Source of the DNA: Doris montereyensis
Taxonomy: Eukaryota > Mollusca > Gastropoda > Nudibranchia > Dorididae
Assembly (NCBI GenBank): GCA_037039925.1
Contig: JAXRKP010000943.1
Location: forward strand, 55,001-119,000
Direction of reading: 5' to 3'
DNA: 64,000 bases
Positions 59,001 to 64,000 of this stretch are shown here, in pieces (positions within the stretch are counted from its first letter, which is position 1; the number at the start of each line of letters is the position of its first letter). Made by a program: the position numbers and the translations under genes. Below the pieces are notes generated by a model, which worked only from the letters and a program-made list of their open reading frames with translations, was not told the DNA's origin and ran no database searches.

Positions 59001-62000
59001 CAACTCATGCTAGATCAACTCATGTTATATCAAGTAATGCTATATCAACTCATGCTATATCAACTCATGCTATATCAACTCATGCTATATCAACTCATGT
59101 TATATCAAGTACATGCTATATCAACTCATGCTATATCAACTAATGCTATATCAACTCATGCTATATCAACTCATGCTATATCAACATGCTATATCAACTC
59201 ATGCTATATCAACTAATGCTATATCAACTCATGTTATATCAACTCATGTTATATCAACTCAACTCATGCTATATCAACTCATGCTATATCAACTCATGTT
59301 ATATCAACTCAACTCATGTTATATCAACTCATGCTATATCAACTCATGTTATATCAACTCATGTTATATCAACTCATGCTATATCAACATGCTATATCAA
59401 CTCATGTTATATCAACTCATGCATATCAACTCATGTTATATCAACTCATGTTATATCAACTAATGCTATATCAACATGCTATATCAACTCATGCTATATC
59501 AACTCATGCTATATCAACTCATGTTATATCAACTCATGTTATATCAACTCATGTTATATCAACTCATGTTATATCAACTCATGCTATATCAACTCATGCT
59601 ATATCAACTCATATGAAATAATTATTTTTTATATGATAAAAGGAAGCTCTGATTTTGTTGTGGTTTTGTATCTCAAATTTTCAAAATTTCATAATTTTTG
59701 TTTTCCAGCTTTTGTCAGAGGCGGAAGATTGGAAGGAAAAGTAAGTTCTCGTCTGTCTTGTGTTTGCATAATGGAAACATTTTAAGATAATTTTTTGTCT
59801 GTGAGAAAACAAATATCACAACAAAGCGTGAATTTTTGTCCAATTTTGAATTATGACTGGGAAGATGTGATGACTTATTTCACGACATGAATTCACTCAC
59901 ATGTTCTAAGGCATAATTTGAAGTCATGCCCCAAATTTCGGTATCGAGTCAATGTAATATCCTTTGTTTCACAAGCCTGGCTGGGTGTCGACTAGCTTAT
60001 CTAAGTAAAAACTAAAGTAAAATCTGTACACAGAGTTGAAAGTATTCCACTGAGCATTTCCTTCTGCACAGTCTGATTAGACCAAGCTACCCATTTCTTG
60101 GGTTCAGAATTATTTTGTCCAAACTGTATGAGTGTATGTAAACTCGTTTTGAAAAAAAAGCTTGAAAGTTCTCATCGGGAAAGAGATTGTGTCGTGAGGA
60201 CAAGATGCGAGTGAAATTTGTGACAAACGGTAAACCGAATCTGGTTACAAGTTTCTGTGAGAAAAGGTAATTGACAACTGTGACTATGATAATGATAACG
60301 ACTCCAAAATTATTGAATGTGTTGTAAGGACAATATGATTCTGAGCCCATGATTTGTAACTGGTTCGCTTGAATGATCTTGACCTGACTGGTAGTCAGAT
60401 AGTCAGATGCTCTGCAAGCTGAGTTGCCGACATCTGCTAGCTTTTTTTTCTTTTTTCTAATAAAATTATCCATTTACAGCTCTTGTACTTTCTAAAATAG
60501 CAACGAGTTTACAGTTCTTGTATTTTCTAAAAGAGTAATGAGTTTACAGTTCTTGTATTTTCTAAACAGAGCAATGAGTTTACAATTCTTGTACTTTCTA
60601 AAAGAGCAATGAGTTTACAGTTCTGTATTTTCTAAACAGAGCAATGAGTTTACAGTTCTTGTATTTTCTAAAAGAGCAATGAGTTTTTAAATGTTCTTGT
60701 ACTTTCAGATAAAAACTGGCGGTTCATATGCTTTCAATGAGTTCATATTTTCAGATTCTTGTTCATTTTCTAAAAGCAATCAACTGGAGTTTGCTTTCAG
60801 TTCTTGTTAGTTTCTAATAGTTCATATCAGATAAAGCAATCAACTGGCGGTTCATGTACTTTCAGATAAAGCAATCAACTGGCTCATGTGCTTTCAGATA
60901 AAGCAATCAACTGGCGGTTTGTGCTTTCAGATAAAGCAATCAACCGGCGGTTCATATGCTTTCACACAGATAGAGCAATCAATTTGCATATTTATTGTAC
61001 TTCTTATAGAATCAAAGGAGTGACGTGTAAAAAAAGAAAATGTGGGAGTTTGGTAGGCAGTGCTGGTAGGTTCTATGTCTTTCCTTTCATGCTTTGACAC
61101 GTCTTTCTTTCATCTTACTGATATCACCGCTTACAGTGGACTTTGTAAATTTCAATGAAATCCAAAGATGCGCTGAAGCAGCAACTAGGCTGTTTCCTTA
61201 CCACTTTTTGTTTGTTTGTTTGCTGTGTTCCAGGGTGTCGGACATGAAGGAGAACCTGGACCAGAGAGGAGAACTTCAAACAAATGCAGGAAACGGTGTC
61301 TTTCAAAGAAACGGAGCTTGAGGTCAGCAGTAGTTTCATCAGAAGATATTTGATTTCATTGTCGTTCTTTTCGTTTTGATGAAATCATGCCTAGGTCACA
61401 GACCAAATTTACAGGAGAATTTAATAAAAAGAAAAGGTTTGATTAGATACATAGCAATGAACACACTTTAAAAATATGTCTTTAAAACAGCGAATGGGGG
61501 GGGGGGGGGGGGGGACTCGGTAGTCCAGAAGCAAGGTATCGGCCTCTCAACCAAAAGGCCAACAGTTGAAAAATTTTCTCCATTTTTATTTGAGCAAAAC
61601 TACCCCCTGGTCCAGGTAGGTGGATCGACACCTAGTCCTATTGGGAACGGACGATAAAAAGGAGTTCCTGTGTACAGAAAACAACACTCTGTGCAAGTTA
61701 AAGATCCCTTGGCTGTTTACAGGGCAGTCTGGGCAAAATTTAAAATCCTATGAAAAACCCTGAGATCACATTGGTTGTGGATGTGGGTAAATCAAATCAA
61801 GTCATATTAAAAGTCCAAACTTGGAAGCATACAAATAAATTGTTCATGAATCCTATAATATTATGTCATCAAGCGTAATATTAGCATACAATGTAAAATT
61901 TACAATTTATTGATATCATATGATATTATAATCAAAGGTACATGAACAATCTGCATAGTCATAATATACACTAGTCTAGCCATTGCCTACAGTCGACTGA

Positions 62001-63295
62001 ACAAAGGAACTGAACAAAGGAACACATTAGTCTAGCCATTGCCTACAGTCGACTGAACAATTGCCTACAGACACATTAGTCTAGCCATTGCCTACAGTCG
62101 ACTGAACAAAGGAACATTAGTTTGACACATTAGTCCATTGCCTACAGTCGACTGAACAAAGGAACACTAGTCTAGTCATTGCCTACAGTCGACTGAACAA
62201 AGCCATTGCACACTAGTCTAGCCATTTTGCCTACAGTTGACTGAACAAAGCCATTGCCTACATTAGTCTAGCCATTGCCTACAGTTGACTGAACAGATCG
62301 GAACAAGGCAGTCTAGCCATTGCCTACAGTCGACTGAACAAAGGCATATTAAGTCTAGCCATTGCCTACAGTCGACTGAACAAAGGCATATTAGCCTAGC
62401 CATTGCCTACAGTCGACTGAACAAAGGAACACTAGTCTAGCCATTGCCTACAGTCGACTGAACAAAGGCACATTCAAATTTAAGCGTTCTAGTTTTAAAT
62501 TTTCCACAAAGGGTTGAGAAAAACAGCAGGATGTTTTCGAATATTTCTTTTCTTCATGTTATTTTTCATCTTGCCAGTTCCACCTCCATTTAGCCTGAGC
62601 ACATTATTACTACGTGTGTAGAGGCCTACACGACTGGGGTAGATTTCAATGAATAAAAAAGAAGAGGTCAAATTGTTCTCACTATTAGAAATTAGCCTAA
62701 AACTGTATATCGACAGTGAAAGTCATTGCTACCATGTAAGTCTAAAAATTAGTAACACCTTTCTCTCTCTCAAATTGTTCTCACTATTTTCAACATTAGG
62801 AAGCCCCTAAGCATTAGGAAGCCGTCTAGTTAAGATTTCGTTGCACAAGAACCAATAAAAAACCCATATAATATTTCTTTCCTACAACAGGTCCTAAAAG
62901 ACTGTTTTTTACAATTGAAATCCTTTGAGGATGAAACTATCAACGAAGAAGGTACAGGTAAGAATTGTTTTTACAGATCCTATGGAAAGATGAAATGGTC
63001 ATGGAAAAGAAAACTATATTCTTCTGTTCTTATCTTGTTGATACAAATGTTATTTTCTTTATCTGTTGTAAGATACATAAATTATCTGTGAGTTTCATTG
63101 CTTTTGTTTTCATCTAAAGAAAAAAATACCAACAGAAATTTAGAATATTTGTGTTTCTATCTTTAAACATATAGGGTAAGTGTCATATTTTGAATTTGTT
63201 TTTCGCCTTTCACCTTTCACCTTTCACCTTGTCTTCTAGAGAACGACAACTCTCGTGTTCAAGCCAAGCTTCAAGCCATGATGGACGTCTCAAAG
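31704..63295 (+). CDS. MIA3: MIA3/TANGO1 gene (5' and middle part, 19 exons proposed)
   Basis: TANGO1 sits at ER exit sites, binds collagen-type cargo (through HSP47 in vertebrates) with its lumenal SH3 domain and recruits COPII and ERGIC membrane with its cytosolic coiled coils. Exons in order give a signal peptide, the LCADKEC motif, an SH3 domain ending GYFPAAYV, a long acidic Ser/Thr/Asp/Glu-rich lumenal region, a single transmembrane exon with a basic cytosolic flank (GGKKKKL), and coiled-coil exons ending in QAMMDVSK, which matches the QMMDVSR block of vertebrate TANGO1. About 1,380 residues are in the window; the proline-rich Sec23-binding tail is beyond it. Exons 6, 7, 8, 9, 12, 13 and 17 contain one or more frame-breaking indels. 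SH3, topology and coiled coils together distinguish it from secreted MIA and from cTAGE5/MIA2 forms lacking SH3. Confidence 0.93.
31822..32600. other. MIA3 intron 1, no gene seen
   Basis: Unique DNA with several AGATCTAGATC-type words and a short (TC)/(GA) stretch at 32395-32520. Confidence 0.5.
32606..33034 (+). pseudogene. possible truncated piggyBac-like fragment or hypothetical small ORF
   Basis: TTAA followed by CCCTTACATTACCG at 32606 resembles a piggyBac-type terminus. An open frame at 32819-33034 (71 aa) is acidic (HHGSDSDIARVEDSDDPWCS, ELIDSDSDNEVYEV), like the N-termini of many piggyBac transposases. No catalytic domain follows and no right terminus was seen. It lies in MIA3 intron 1. 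Not recognised with certainty. Confidence 0.3.
33035..34610. other. MIA3 intron 1, no gene seen
   Basis: AT-rich unique DNA with an AGATCTAGATCTAG cluster near 33848. No recognisable coding or RNA gene. Confidence 0.5.
34612..34790 (+). mobile_element. tRNA-derived SINE family 2, plus
   Basis: TTAGTTAGCTTGGTTGGTAG (A-box-like) and TTACGGTTCGATTC (B box) are spaced as in a tRNA promoter; the body continues TCTGTCTATTCCTTTGTATT to TATGGGGCTTTGATGTG. Confidence 0.82.
34833..34962 (+). mobile_element. T-rich interspersed element (family A), plus
   Basis: GGTAGGTCCTACTTCTTTCC, TCATCTTGCTGTGTTTCCTC, TTAATTCACCCTGAGATCAC. Confidence 0.8.
35205..35718. repeat. about 63-bp minisatellite, 8 copies
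   Basis: Unit TGTGGTACTAGTAGTGGAAG then TGTTACCGATGACATCAATA, TGGAGTTAAATGAGTCCATT, TC. Confidence 0.95.
35730..35862 (+). mobile_element. T-rich interspersed element (family A), plus
   Basis: GGTAGATCCTACTTCCTTCC to CTCTTAACTCACTCTGAGAT and ATATGGTGTATGGAG. Ends about 50 bp before the acceptor of MIA3 exon 2. Confidence 0.8.
35916..36052 (+). CDS. MIA3: MIA3 exon 2 (SH3 domain)
   Basis: Reads DTISRARALGRFPGGDSPLY, VSFNPGDEVIVKSKAAGNNP, MLWGGE. It has the ALGRF and F.PGDEV SH3 strands and the W.GE core. The cysteine that vertebrate TANGO1/MIA have before the RFV strand is replaced by Ser here. Clean frame, phase 0 out. Confidence 0.95.
36440..36529 (+). CDS. MIA3: MIA3 exon 3 (end of SH3)
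   Basis: Thirty codons: VGGQKGYFPAAYVRETKVYV, NTPQHVVDTE. GYFPAAYV is the final SH3 strand. TCTACAG acceptor and GTGAGT donor, phase 0 at both ends. Confidence 0.95.
36800..36919 (+). CDS. MIA3: MIA3 exon 4: terminal exon or exon with damaged donor
   Basis: CTTTTACAG acceptor, then 39 codons starting ENSFFNNANKPPHETGDHET and ending KFRQQ before TAG at 36917. Read literally, it ends a secreted SH3-only form of about 154 residues. The end reads CAACAGTAGAT; a single lost G would turn CAG|GTAGAT into this, restoring a donor and the phase of exon 5. Both readings are open. The HETGD motif is repeated twice. Confidence 0.6.
   Translation, partial: ENSFFNNANKPPHETGDHETGDQIPEKLQENVFLKFRQQ
36925..38170. 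other. MIA3 intron 4, mostly unique; SINE-1 scrap at 37072-37140
   Basis: The scrap reads AGGCAAGGTGTCAGCCTCTT. Nothing else recognisable. Confidence 0.5.
38178..38403 (+). CDS. MIA3: MIA3 exon 5 (acidic, DETDLG repeats)
   Basis: Starts DDSPDSSSPEPPTLKQETEG and carries five tandem copies of the hexapeptide D(D/E)TDLG, then DGTEVNDEEGEPDE. Acidic lumenal linker after the SH3 domain. GTTTTCAG acceptor, GTAATT donor, phase 1 out. Confidence 0.88.
38517..38650. repeat. 33-bp minisatellite, 4 copies
   Basis: Unit CAGCAATAGAGCAACAGTAT then AGGGTGCTATGAT. Confidence 0.93.
38828..38913 (+). CDS. MIA3: MIA3 exon 6, 1-bp break
   Basis: CTGCAG acceptor completes Asp, then EGE, then after a missing base KSEEELWEELGESYIDSQRD, RHDTS. 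The exon is 86 nt where 87 fits both neighbouring phases. Acidic, as expected for the lumenal domain. Confidence 0.72.
39383..39492. repeat. (TCTG)n/(TC)n simple repeat
   Basis: GTCTGTCTGTCTGTC then CTCTCTCTCTTTC-type sequence. Confidence 0.9.
39592..39965. repeat. 19-20 bp minisatellite, about 18 copies
   Basis: Unit AATACACATTTTTGCCTTTA with CTTAAATA and CTTTAAAG variants. Confidence 0.95.
39970..41365. other. MIA3 intron 6, no gene seen
   Basis: Unique AT-rich DNA. Confidence 0.5.
41372..41531 (+). CDS. MIA3: MIA3 exon 7, 1-bp break
   Basis: Reads DFNSFLNSKLAE and, after one extra base, FESADKTKSEIDESADKTKT, ETDESAVKTRTDTDELELEK. A 10-11 residue motif (DESADKTK) recurs three times. CTTTTCAG acceptor, GTGAAT donor; 160 nt where 159 fits the phases. 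Confidence 0.78.
41969..44360 (+). CDS. MIA3: MIA3 exon 8 (large acidic lumenal exon), several frame breaks
   Basis: A 2.4-kb exon encoding about 796 residues rich in Asp, Glu, Ser, Thr and Lys, with no hydrophobic segment. It fits the long disordered lumenal region of TANGO1. A degenerate motif of about 15 residues built on DTGES...DVDKSS repeats between about 42880 and 43070. Reading requires five frame changes (near 42010, 42290, 43118, 43165 and 44240); two flank the stretch KLETTVESNEMPNKPP and lie at an A-run and a C-run. Codon composition stays coding-like throughout. Acceptor is an unusual CTAAAG; donor is GTAAGT after TSD. Confidence 0.85.
44465..44690 (+). mobile_element. family A scrap plus SINE family 2, plus
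   Basis: GGCAATTGGCGGGCTCTACT starts a family-A head fragment; from 44508 a family-2 SINE follows (GTCGCGGTTCAATCCCCATG, then GTCTATTCCTTGTATTTATC and TATGGGGCTTTGATAT). Confidence 0.78.
44915..45202. repeat. (TC)n-rich array with CATGTTCTTCCTCTTTCTAG units
   Basis: CT dinucleotides interspersed with 3-5 copies of TCTCATGTTCTTC-CTTTCTAGCTTTC. Confidence 0.9.
45686..45900 (+). CDS. MIA3: MIA3 exon 9 (lumenal, pre-membrane), 1-bp break
   Basis: CTCAG acceptor; after a likely lost base near the GGGG run it reads VTDQITPPTTGDQAESDPYQ, TDSQVGRKIDDFEGDGTKEE, ending DHRIRFIMAK before GTAAGT. 215 nt where 216 fits. Last lumenal exon before the membrane. Confidence 0.82.
46045..46345 (+). mobile_element. 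SINE family 1, plus
   Basis: GGTCCAGAGGCAAGGTGTCA, AACCAAAAGGTTATGAGTTC, GTTAAAGATCCCTTAGCTGT, GTTTACAAAGCAGTCCGGGT. Confidence 0.82.
46850..47060. repeat. (ATT)n microsatellite, about 65 repeats
   Basis: ATT triplets with ATC/GTT interruptions; ends about 115 bp before MIA3 exon 10. Confidence 0.97.
47177..47305 (+). CDS. MIA3: MIA3 exon 10 (transmembrane)
   Basis: Forty-three codons in phase 0: LPPSVQSFLEQEPLGLSPTM, then a membrane span AVLVTAVTFVTFLLLSCC. LPP...G.P before the span resembles the vertebrate LPDDV...GLPW segment. It lies just after an (ATT)n tract and before the 49-bp array. Confidence 0.88.
47480..49945. repeat. 49-bp minisatellite, about 50 copies
   Basis: Unit CATGTTATATAGCCAATGCC then ATCCCATTTCTACCTGACAA and ACCACACAA. 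Many copies are internally deleted. A stray half unit lies at 50038-50063. Largest array in the window, in the intron between the membrane exon and the KKKK exon. Confidence 0.97.
50140..50385 (+). mobile_element. SINE family 1, 5' truncated, plus
   Basis: CCAGGTCCAGATAGGTAGAT, CCTAGTCCAATCGGAGATGG, GATCACCTTAGTTGTGGATG and an AATCAAATCAACTC tail. Confidence 0.8.
50490..50523 (+). CDS. MIA3: MIA3 exon 11 (basic cytosolic flank)
   Basis: A 34-nt exon reading GGKKKKLMASL. Four lysines directly after the span fit the positive-inside rule and place the following coiled coils in the cytosol. TTCACAG acceptor, GTAAGG donor. Confidence 0.8.
50860..52165. repeat. 52-bp minisatellite, about 25 copies
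   Basis: Unit ATAATGGACTGTTACAATAA then TGACATGGAGAGAGAAGAAT and CCTTTTCCAAACC. The left third has GTGACACAG, the right two-thirds mostly ATGACATGG: two subfamilies in blocks. Confidence 0.97.
52523..52610 (+). CDS. MIA3: MIA3 exon 12 (coiled coil), 1-bp break
   Basis: Reads DVIQTLEEKLQLAIK and, after a missing base, KENIEDGIEDNKTE. Heptad-like leucine spacing. GTCTCAG acceptor, GTCAGC donor, phase 0 out. Confidence 0.8.
52935..53011 (+). CDS. MIA3: MIA3 exon 13 (coiled coil), 1-bp break
   Basis: Reads NHRLKEEIAKSRE and, after a missing base, NNKYNQELQTIK. It is 77 nt where 78 gives 26 codons. CTTTTCAG acceptor, GTAAAC donor. Confidence 0.8.
53065..53325 (-). mobile_element. tRNA-derived SINE family 3, full, minus
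   Basis: Minus strand starts TGGCGCCAATAGCCGAGTGG (A box), then CCCGGGTTCAAATCCTAGC (B box), spaced like a Ser/Leu-type tRNA head. Body matches 14255-14575. Confidence 0.87.
53490..53590 (+). repeat. interspersed repeat family E, plus
   Basis: TTATTAGGCGCTTCGTACTA, ACACTTTGACAAGATCTTTC, ATAAGTGGGTAATCATTCAC. Confidence 0.55.
54132..54194 (+). CDS. MIA3: MIA3 exon 14 (coiled coil)
   Basis: Twenty-one clean codons: LHNETLKSKLTSLEDEMEEL plus K. Strong coiled-coil pattern. GTTTAG acceptor, GTAAAT donor. The next intron holds two large minisatellites. Confidence 0.88.
54345..55545. repeat. 30-bp minisatellite with acceptor-like TTACAG, about 39 copies
   Basis: Unit AAGTTTTCAATCATTGTCAT then TATTACAGGA or TATTACAAGA. 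The 30-bp length is a multiple of three, so frames stay open on both strands (NHCHYYRKVF, IMTMIENFPV). Confidence 0.97.
55990..56600. repeat. about 47-bp minisatellite (CACACAACTTTTGAACC type)
   Basis: Unit ACCATTTTCCACACAACTTT then TGAACCTTTTTACCCAACAA and CATTTAG, about 12 copies. Confidence 0.95.
56600..57315. repeat. about 42-47 bp minisatellite (GAACCAGCTTCTAAAC type)
   Basis: Unit CAGCTTCTAAACAATATTTG then AACCATTTTCCAAACAACCT and TTGAAC, about 16 copies. Shares GAACCATTTTCC with the adjacent array, so the two are diverged blocks of one family. Confidence 0.95.
57365..57495 (+). mobile_element. SINE family 1 head with tail, internally deleted, plus
   Basis: CAGTCCAGAGGTAAGGTGTC, AACCAAAGGTAATGGGTTTG, then directly an AATCAAAATCAAATC tail. 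Confidence 0.75.
57510..57645 (+). mobile_element. T-rich interspersed element (family A), plus
   Basis: GCTGGTAGATTTTACTTCTG, TTTAATTCACCTTGAGATCA, CCACATATGGTGGATAGGG. Confidence 0.78.
57904..58008 (+). CDS. MIA3: MIA3 exon 15 (coiled coil)
   Basis: Thirty-five clean codons: LSLDLKHKKKEVTSLYSKVD, GLQEQIGHLETSKGQ. TTTTCCAG acceptor, GTGAGT donor, phase 0 at both ends. Confidence 0.9.
58046..58180 (+). mobile_element. T-rich interspersed element (family A), plus
   Basis: GGTGGCTCCTACCTCTTTCC, TGTCTTTCGTCTTGG, CACTGCATATGGTGGATGTG. Confidence 0.75.
58382..58500 (+). mobile_element. T-rich interspersed element (family A), plus
   Basis: GGTAGGTCATACTTCTTTCC, TTCTTAATTCACCCTGAGAT, CGTATATGGTGG. 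Confidence 0.8.
58501..58655 (+). mobile_element. SINE family 2, plus
   Basis: CGATGGGTGCTGACGCAGAG, GTCGTGGGTTCGATCCCTAT (B box), TCTGTCTATTCCTTATATTT, TATGGGGCTTTCATG. It abuts the family-A copy. Confidence 0.82.
58668..59613. repeat. 15-bp minisatellite, about 62 copies
   Basis: Unit ATGCTATATCAACTC with ATGTTATATCAACTC and TAATGC variants. Five codons long, so frames stay open (HAIST, LMLYQ). Confidence 0.97.
59709..59740 (+). CDS. MIA3: MIA3 exon 16 (EDW)
   Basis: A 32-nt exon reading LLSEAEDWKEK, matching the IEDWSKLH site in vertebrate TANGO1. TTTTCCAG acceptor, GTAAGT donor, phase 2 out. It lies about 95 bp after the 15-bp array. Confidence 0.85.
59745..60470. other. MIA3 intron 16, no gene seen
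   Basis: Unique DNA. Confidence 0.5.
60476..60985. repeat. two linked minisatellites (36 bp, then about 34 bp)
   Basis: First GAGTTTACAGTTCTTGTATT then TTCTAAAAGAGCAAT (about 6 copies), grading into CAGATAAAGCAATCAACTGG then CGGTTCATGTGCTTT (about 5 copies). Confidence 0.92.
61044..61165 (+). mobile_element. T-rich interspersed element (family A), plus
   Basis: GCTGGTAGGTTCTATGTCTT, TCTTTCATCTTACTG, GATATCACCGCTTACAGTGG. Confidence 0.72.
61234..61322 (+). CDS. MIA3: MIA3 exon 17 (coiled coil), 1-bp break
   Basis: Reads VSDMKENLDQR and, after one extra G, ENFKQMQETVSFKETELE. This corresponds to the AELSEQIKSFE...KDDNI segment of the family. 89 nt where 88 fits. Donor GTCAGC. Confidence 0.83.
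61495..61800 (+). mobile_element. SINE family 1, near full length, plus
   Basis: After a G-run (61496-61514): CGGTAGTCCAGAAGCAAGGT, CCTGGTCCAGGTAGGTGGAT, GTTAAAGATCCCTTGGCTGT and an AATCAAATCAAG tail. Confidence 0.85.
62010..62475. repeat. about 40-bp minisatellite, about 12 ragged copies
   Basis: Unit TAGTCTAGCCATTGCCTACA then GTCGACTGAACAAAGGAACA. Most units contain a SalI-type GTCGAC. Confidence 0.93.
62555..62665 (+). mobile_element. T-rich interspersed element (family A), 3' part, plus
   Basis: TTTTTCATCTTGCCAGTTCC, CACGACTGGGGTAGATTTCA, ATGAA; diverged. Confidence 0.5.
62891..62957 (+). CDS. MIA3: MIA3 exon 18
   Basis: Reads VLKDCFLQLKSFEDETINEE, GT, equivalent to the NCITQLN..ESESE block of vertebrate TANGO1. 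CAACAG acceptor, GTAAGA donor, clean frame. Confidence 0.9.
63240..63295 (+). CDS. MIA3: MIA3 exon 19 (QAMMDVSK)
   Basis: Reads ENDNSRVQAKLQAMMDVSK. AKLQAMMDVSK aligns with the conserved QIKQMMDVSR of TANGO1/cTAGE5. TTCTAG acceptor, GTACG donor. Last exon in the window; the gene runs on past 64000. Confidence 0.92.
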
Positions 63296-63477
63296 GTACG
63301 AATCCTTACTGTTGTATCAGTAATGATAGTCATAAATTGTAATGCATTTATTGAGCGCCTGTCATGCACCGAAATGCTTGATGGTGCTTTATATTAAACT
63401 GGCATTGACACAATTACAGATTATATAAAATGCACAGTAACAGCGTTGTGTGTTCTTACACATATGTCATCAGTAGC

Positions 63478-63645
63478 TTGTGGGCAGTTGGTTGGTTTTT
63501 GTATGCTGCTGGTAGGTTCTACTTCTTTCCTGTCACGATTTCAACCAAAAAGGTGCTGTGTTCCAGCCCAGTCAACGGTCGAAAAAGTTTCTTTATTTTC
63601 TGGAGGAAAATCAAATCAAATCAAATCAAATCAAATCAAATCAAT
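63478..63645 (+). mobile_element. family A head fused to SINE family 1 scrap and (CAAAT)n tail, plus
   Basis: GTGGGCAGTTGGTTGG, GCTGGTAGGTTCTACTTCTT, then TTTCAACCAAAAAGGTGCTG and a pure (AATCA)n run at 63606-63643. Confidence 0.65.
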
Positions 63646-63659
63646 ACTCCCAAATCGGA

Positions 63660-64000
63660 TGATAAAAAGAAAGTCAACTCAAATCAAAGTCACTACATAA
63701 CATGTCTAACTACTCAAATCAAAGTCACTACATAACATGTCTAACTACTCAAATCAAAAGTCACTACATAACATGTCTAACTACTCAAATCAAAGTCACT
63801 ACATAACATGTCTAACTACTCAAATCAAAGTCACTACATAACATGTCTAACTACTCAAATCAAAGTCACTACATAACATGTCTAACTACTCAAATCAAAG
63901 TCACTACATAACATGTCTAACTACTCCAAATCAAACTACATAACATGTCTAACTACTCAAATCAAAGTCACTACATAACATGTCTAACTACTCAAATCAA
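63660..64000. repeat. 34-35 bp minisatellite, about 10 copies, runs off the edge
   Basis: Unit CAAATCAAAGTCACTACATA then ACATGTCTAACTACT. It starts directly after the SINE-1 (AATCA)n tail and shares the CAAATCAAA word with it. Confidence 0.95.

Noticed and set aside
58494..59785. 199-residue and related frames (HAIST, LMLYQ)
   Set aside because: Products of the 15-bp minisatellite.

Overview
This is a eukaryotic, intron-rich window. The exon translations are animal-like. The protein families, several tRNA-derived SINE families and the very heavy minisatellite load suggest a lophotrochozoan, most likely a gastropod mollusc; the taxon is inferred, not proven. No bacterial operon, CRISPR array, rRNA or functional tRNA was seen.

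Two genes lie head to head. On the minus strand, from 24823 leftwards, is a MAP4K3/MAP4K5-type (germinal-centre-kinase family; Drosophila happyhour-like) Ser/Thr kinase. Eleven exons (24823 down to 12532) spell out an almost complete kinase domain from glycine loop to the HPF end of the fold. Four further, less certain exons (10146 to 1465) cover part of the linker. The C-terminal CNH domain lies beyond the left edge. On the plus strand, from 31704 rightwards, is MIA3/TANGO1, the ER-exit-site receptor for bulky cargo such as collagen. It has a signal peptide, a lumenal SH3 domain, an acidic lumenal region (mostly one 2.4-kb exon), one transmembrane exon, then coiled-coil exons. The proline-rich C-terminus lies beyond the right edge. 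The two genes have no known shared pathway; their closeness is positional.

Left part (1-24.8 kb): kinase introns with minisatellites at 1-1087, 1610-1915, 4750-5608, 8967-9290, 10640-11922, 17315-18110 and 18540-19030, plus SINEs, a SINE-in-SINE insertion and a decayed LINE tail. Middle (24.8-31.7 kb): intergenic/promoter region with (GA)n, (ATC)n, a C-rich minisatellite, an AAATAAAG-type array, long CTG/CTA tracts and an inverted repeat. Right part (31.7-64 kb): MIA3 introns, many with private minisatellites of 15-64 bp units (largest 47480-49945, about 50 copies).

Many exons have perfect splice sites and conserved protein but carry single-base frame breaks (at least a dozen in all, some in homopolymers). 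This looks more like uncorrected sequencing indels than gene decay. Most long open frames in the window are products of tandem or triplet repeats and are not annotated as genes.
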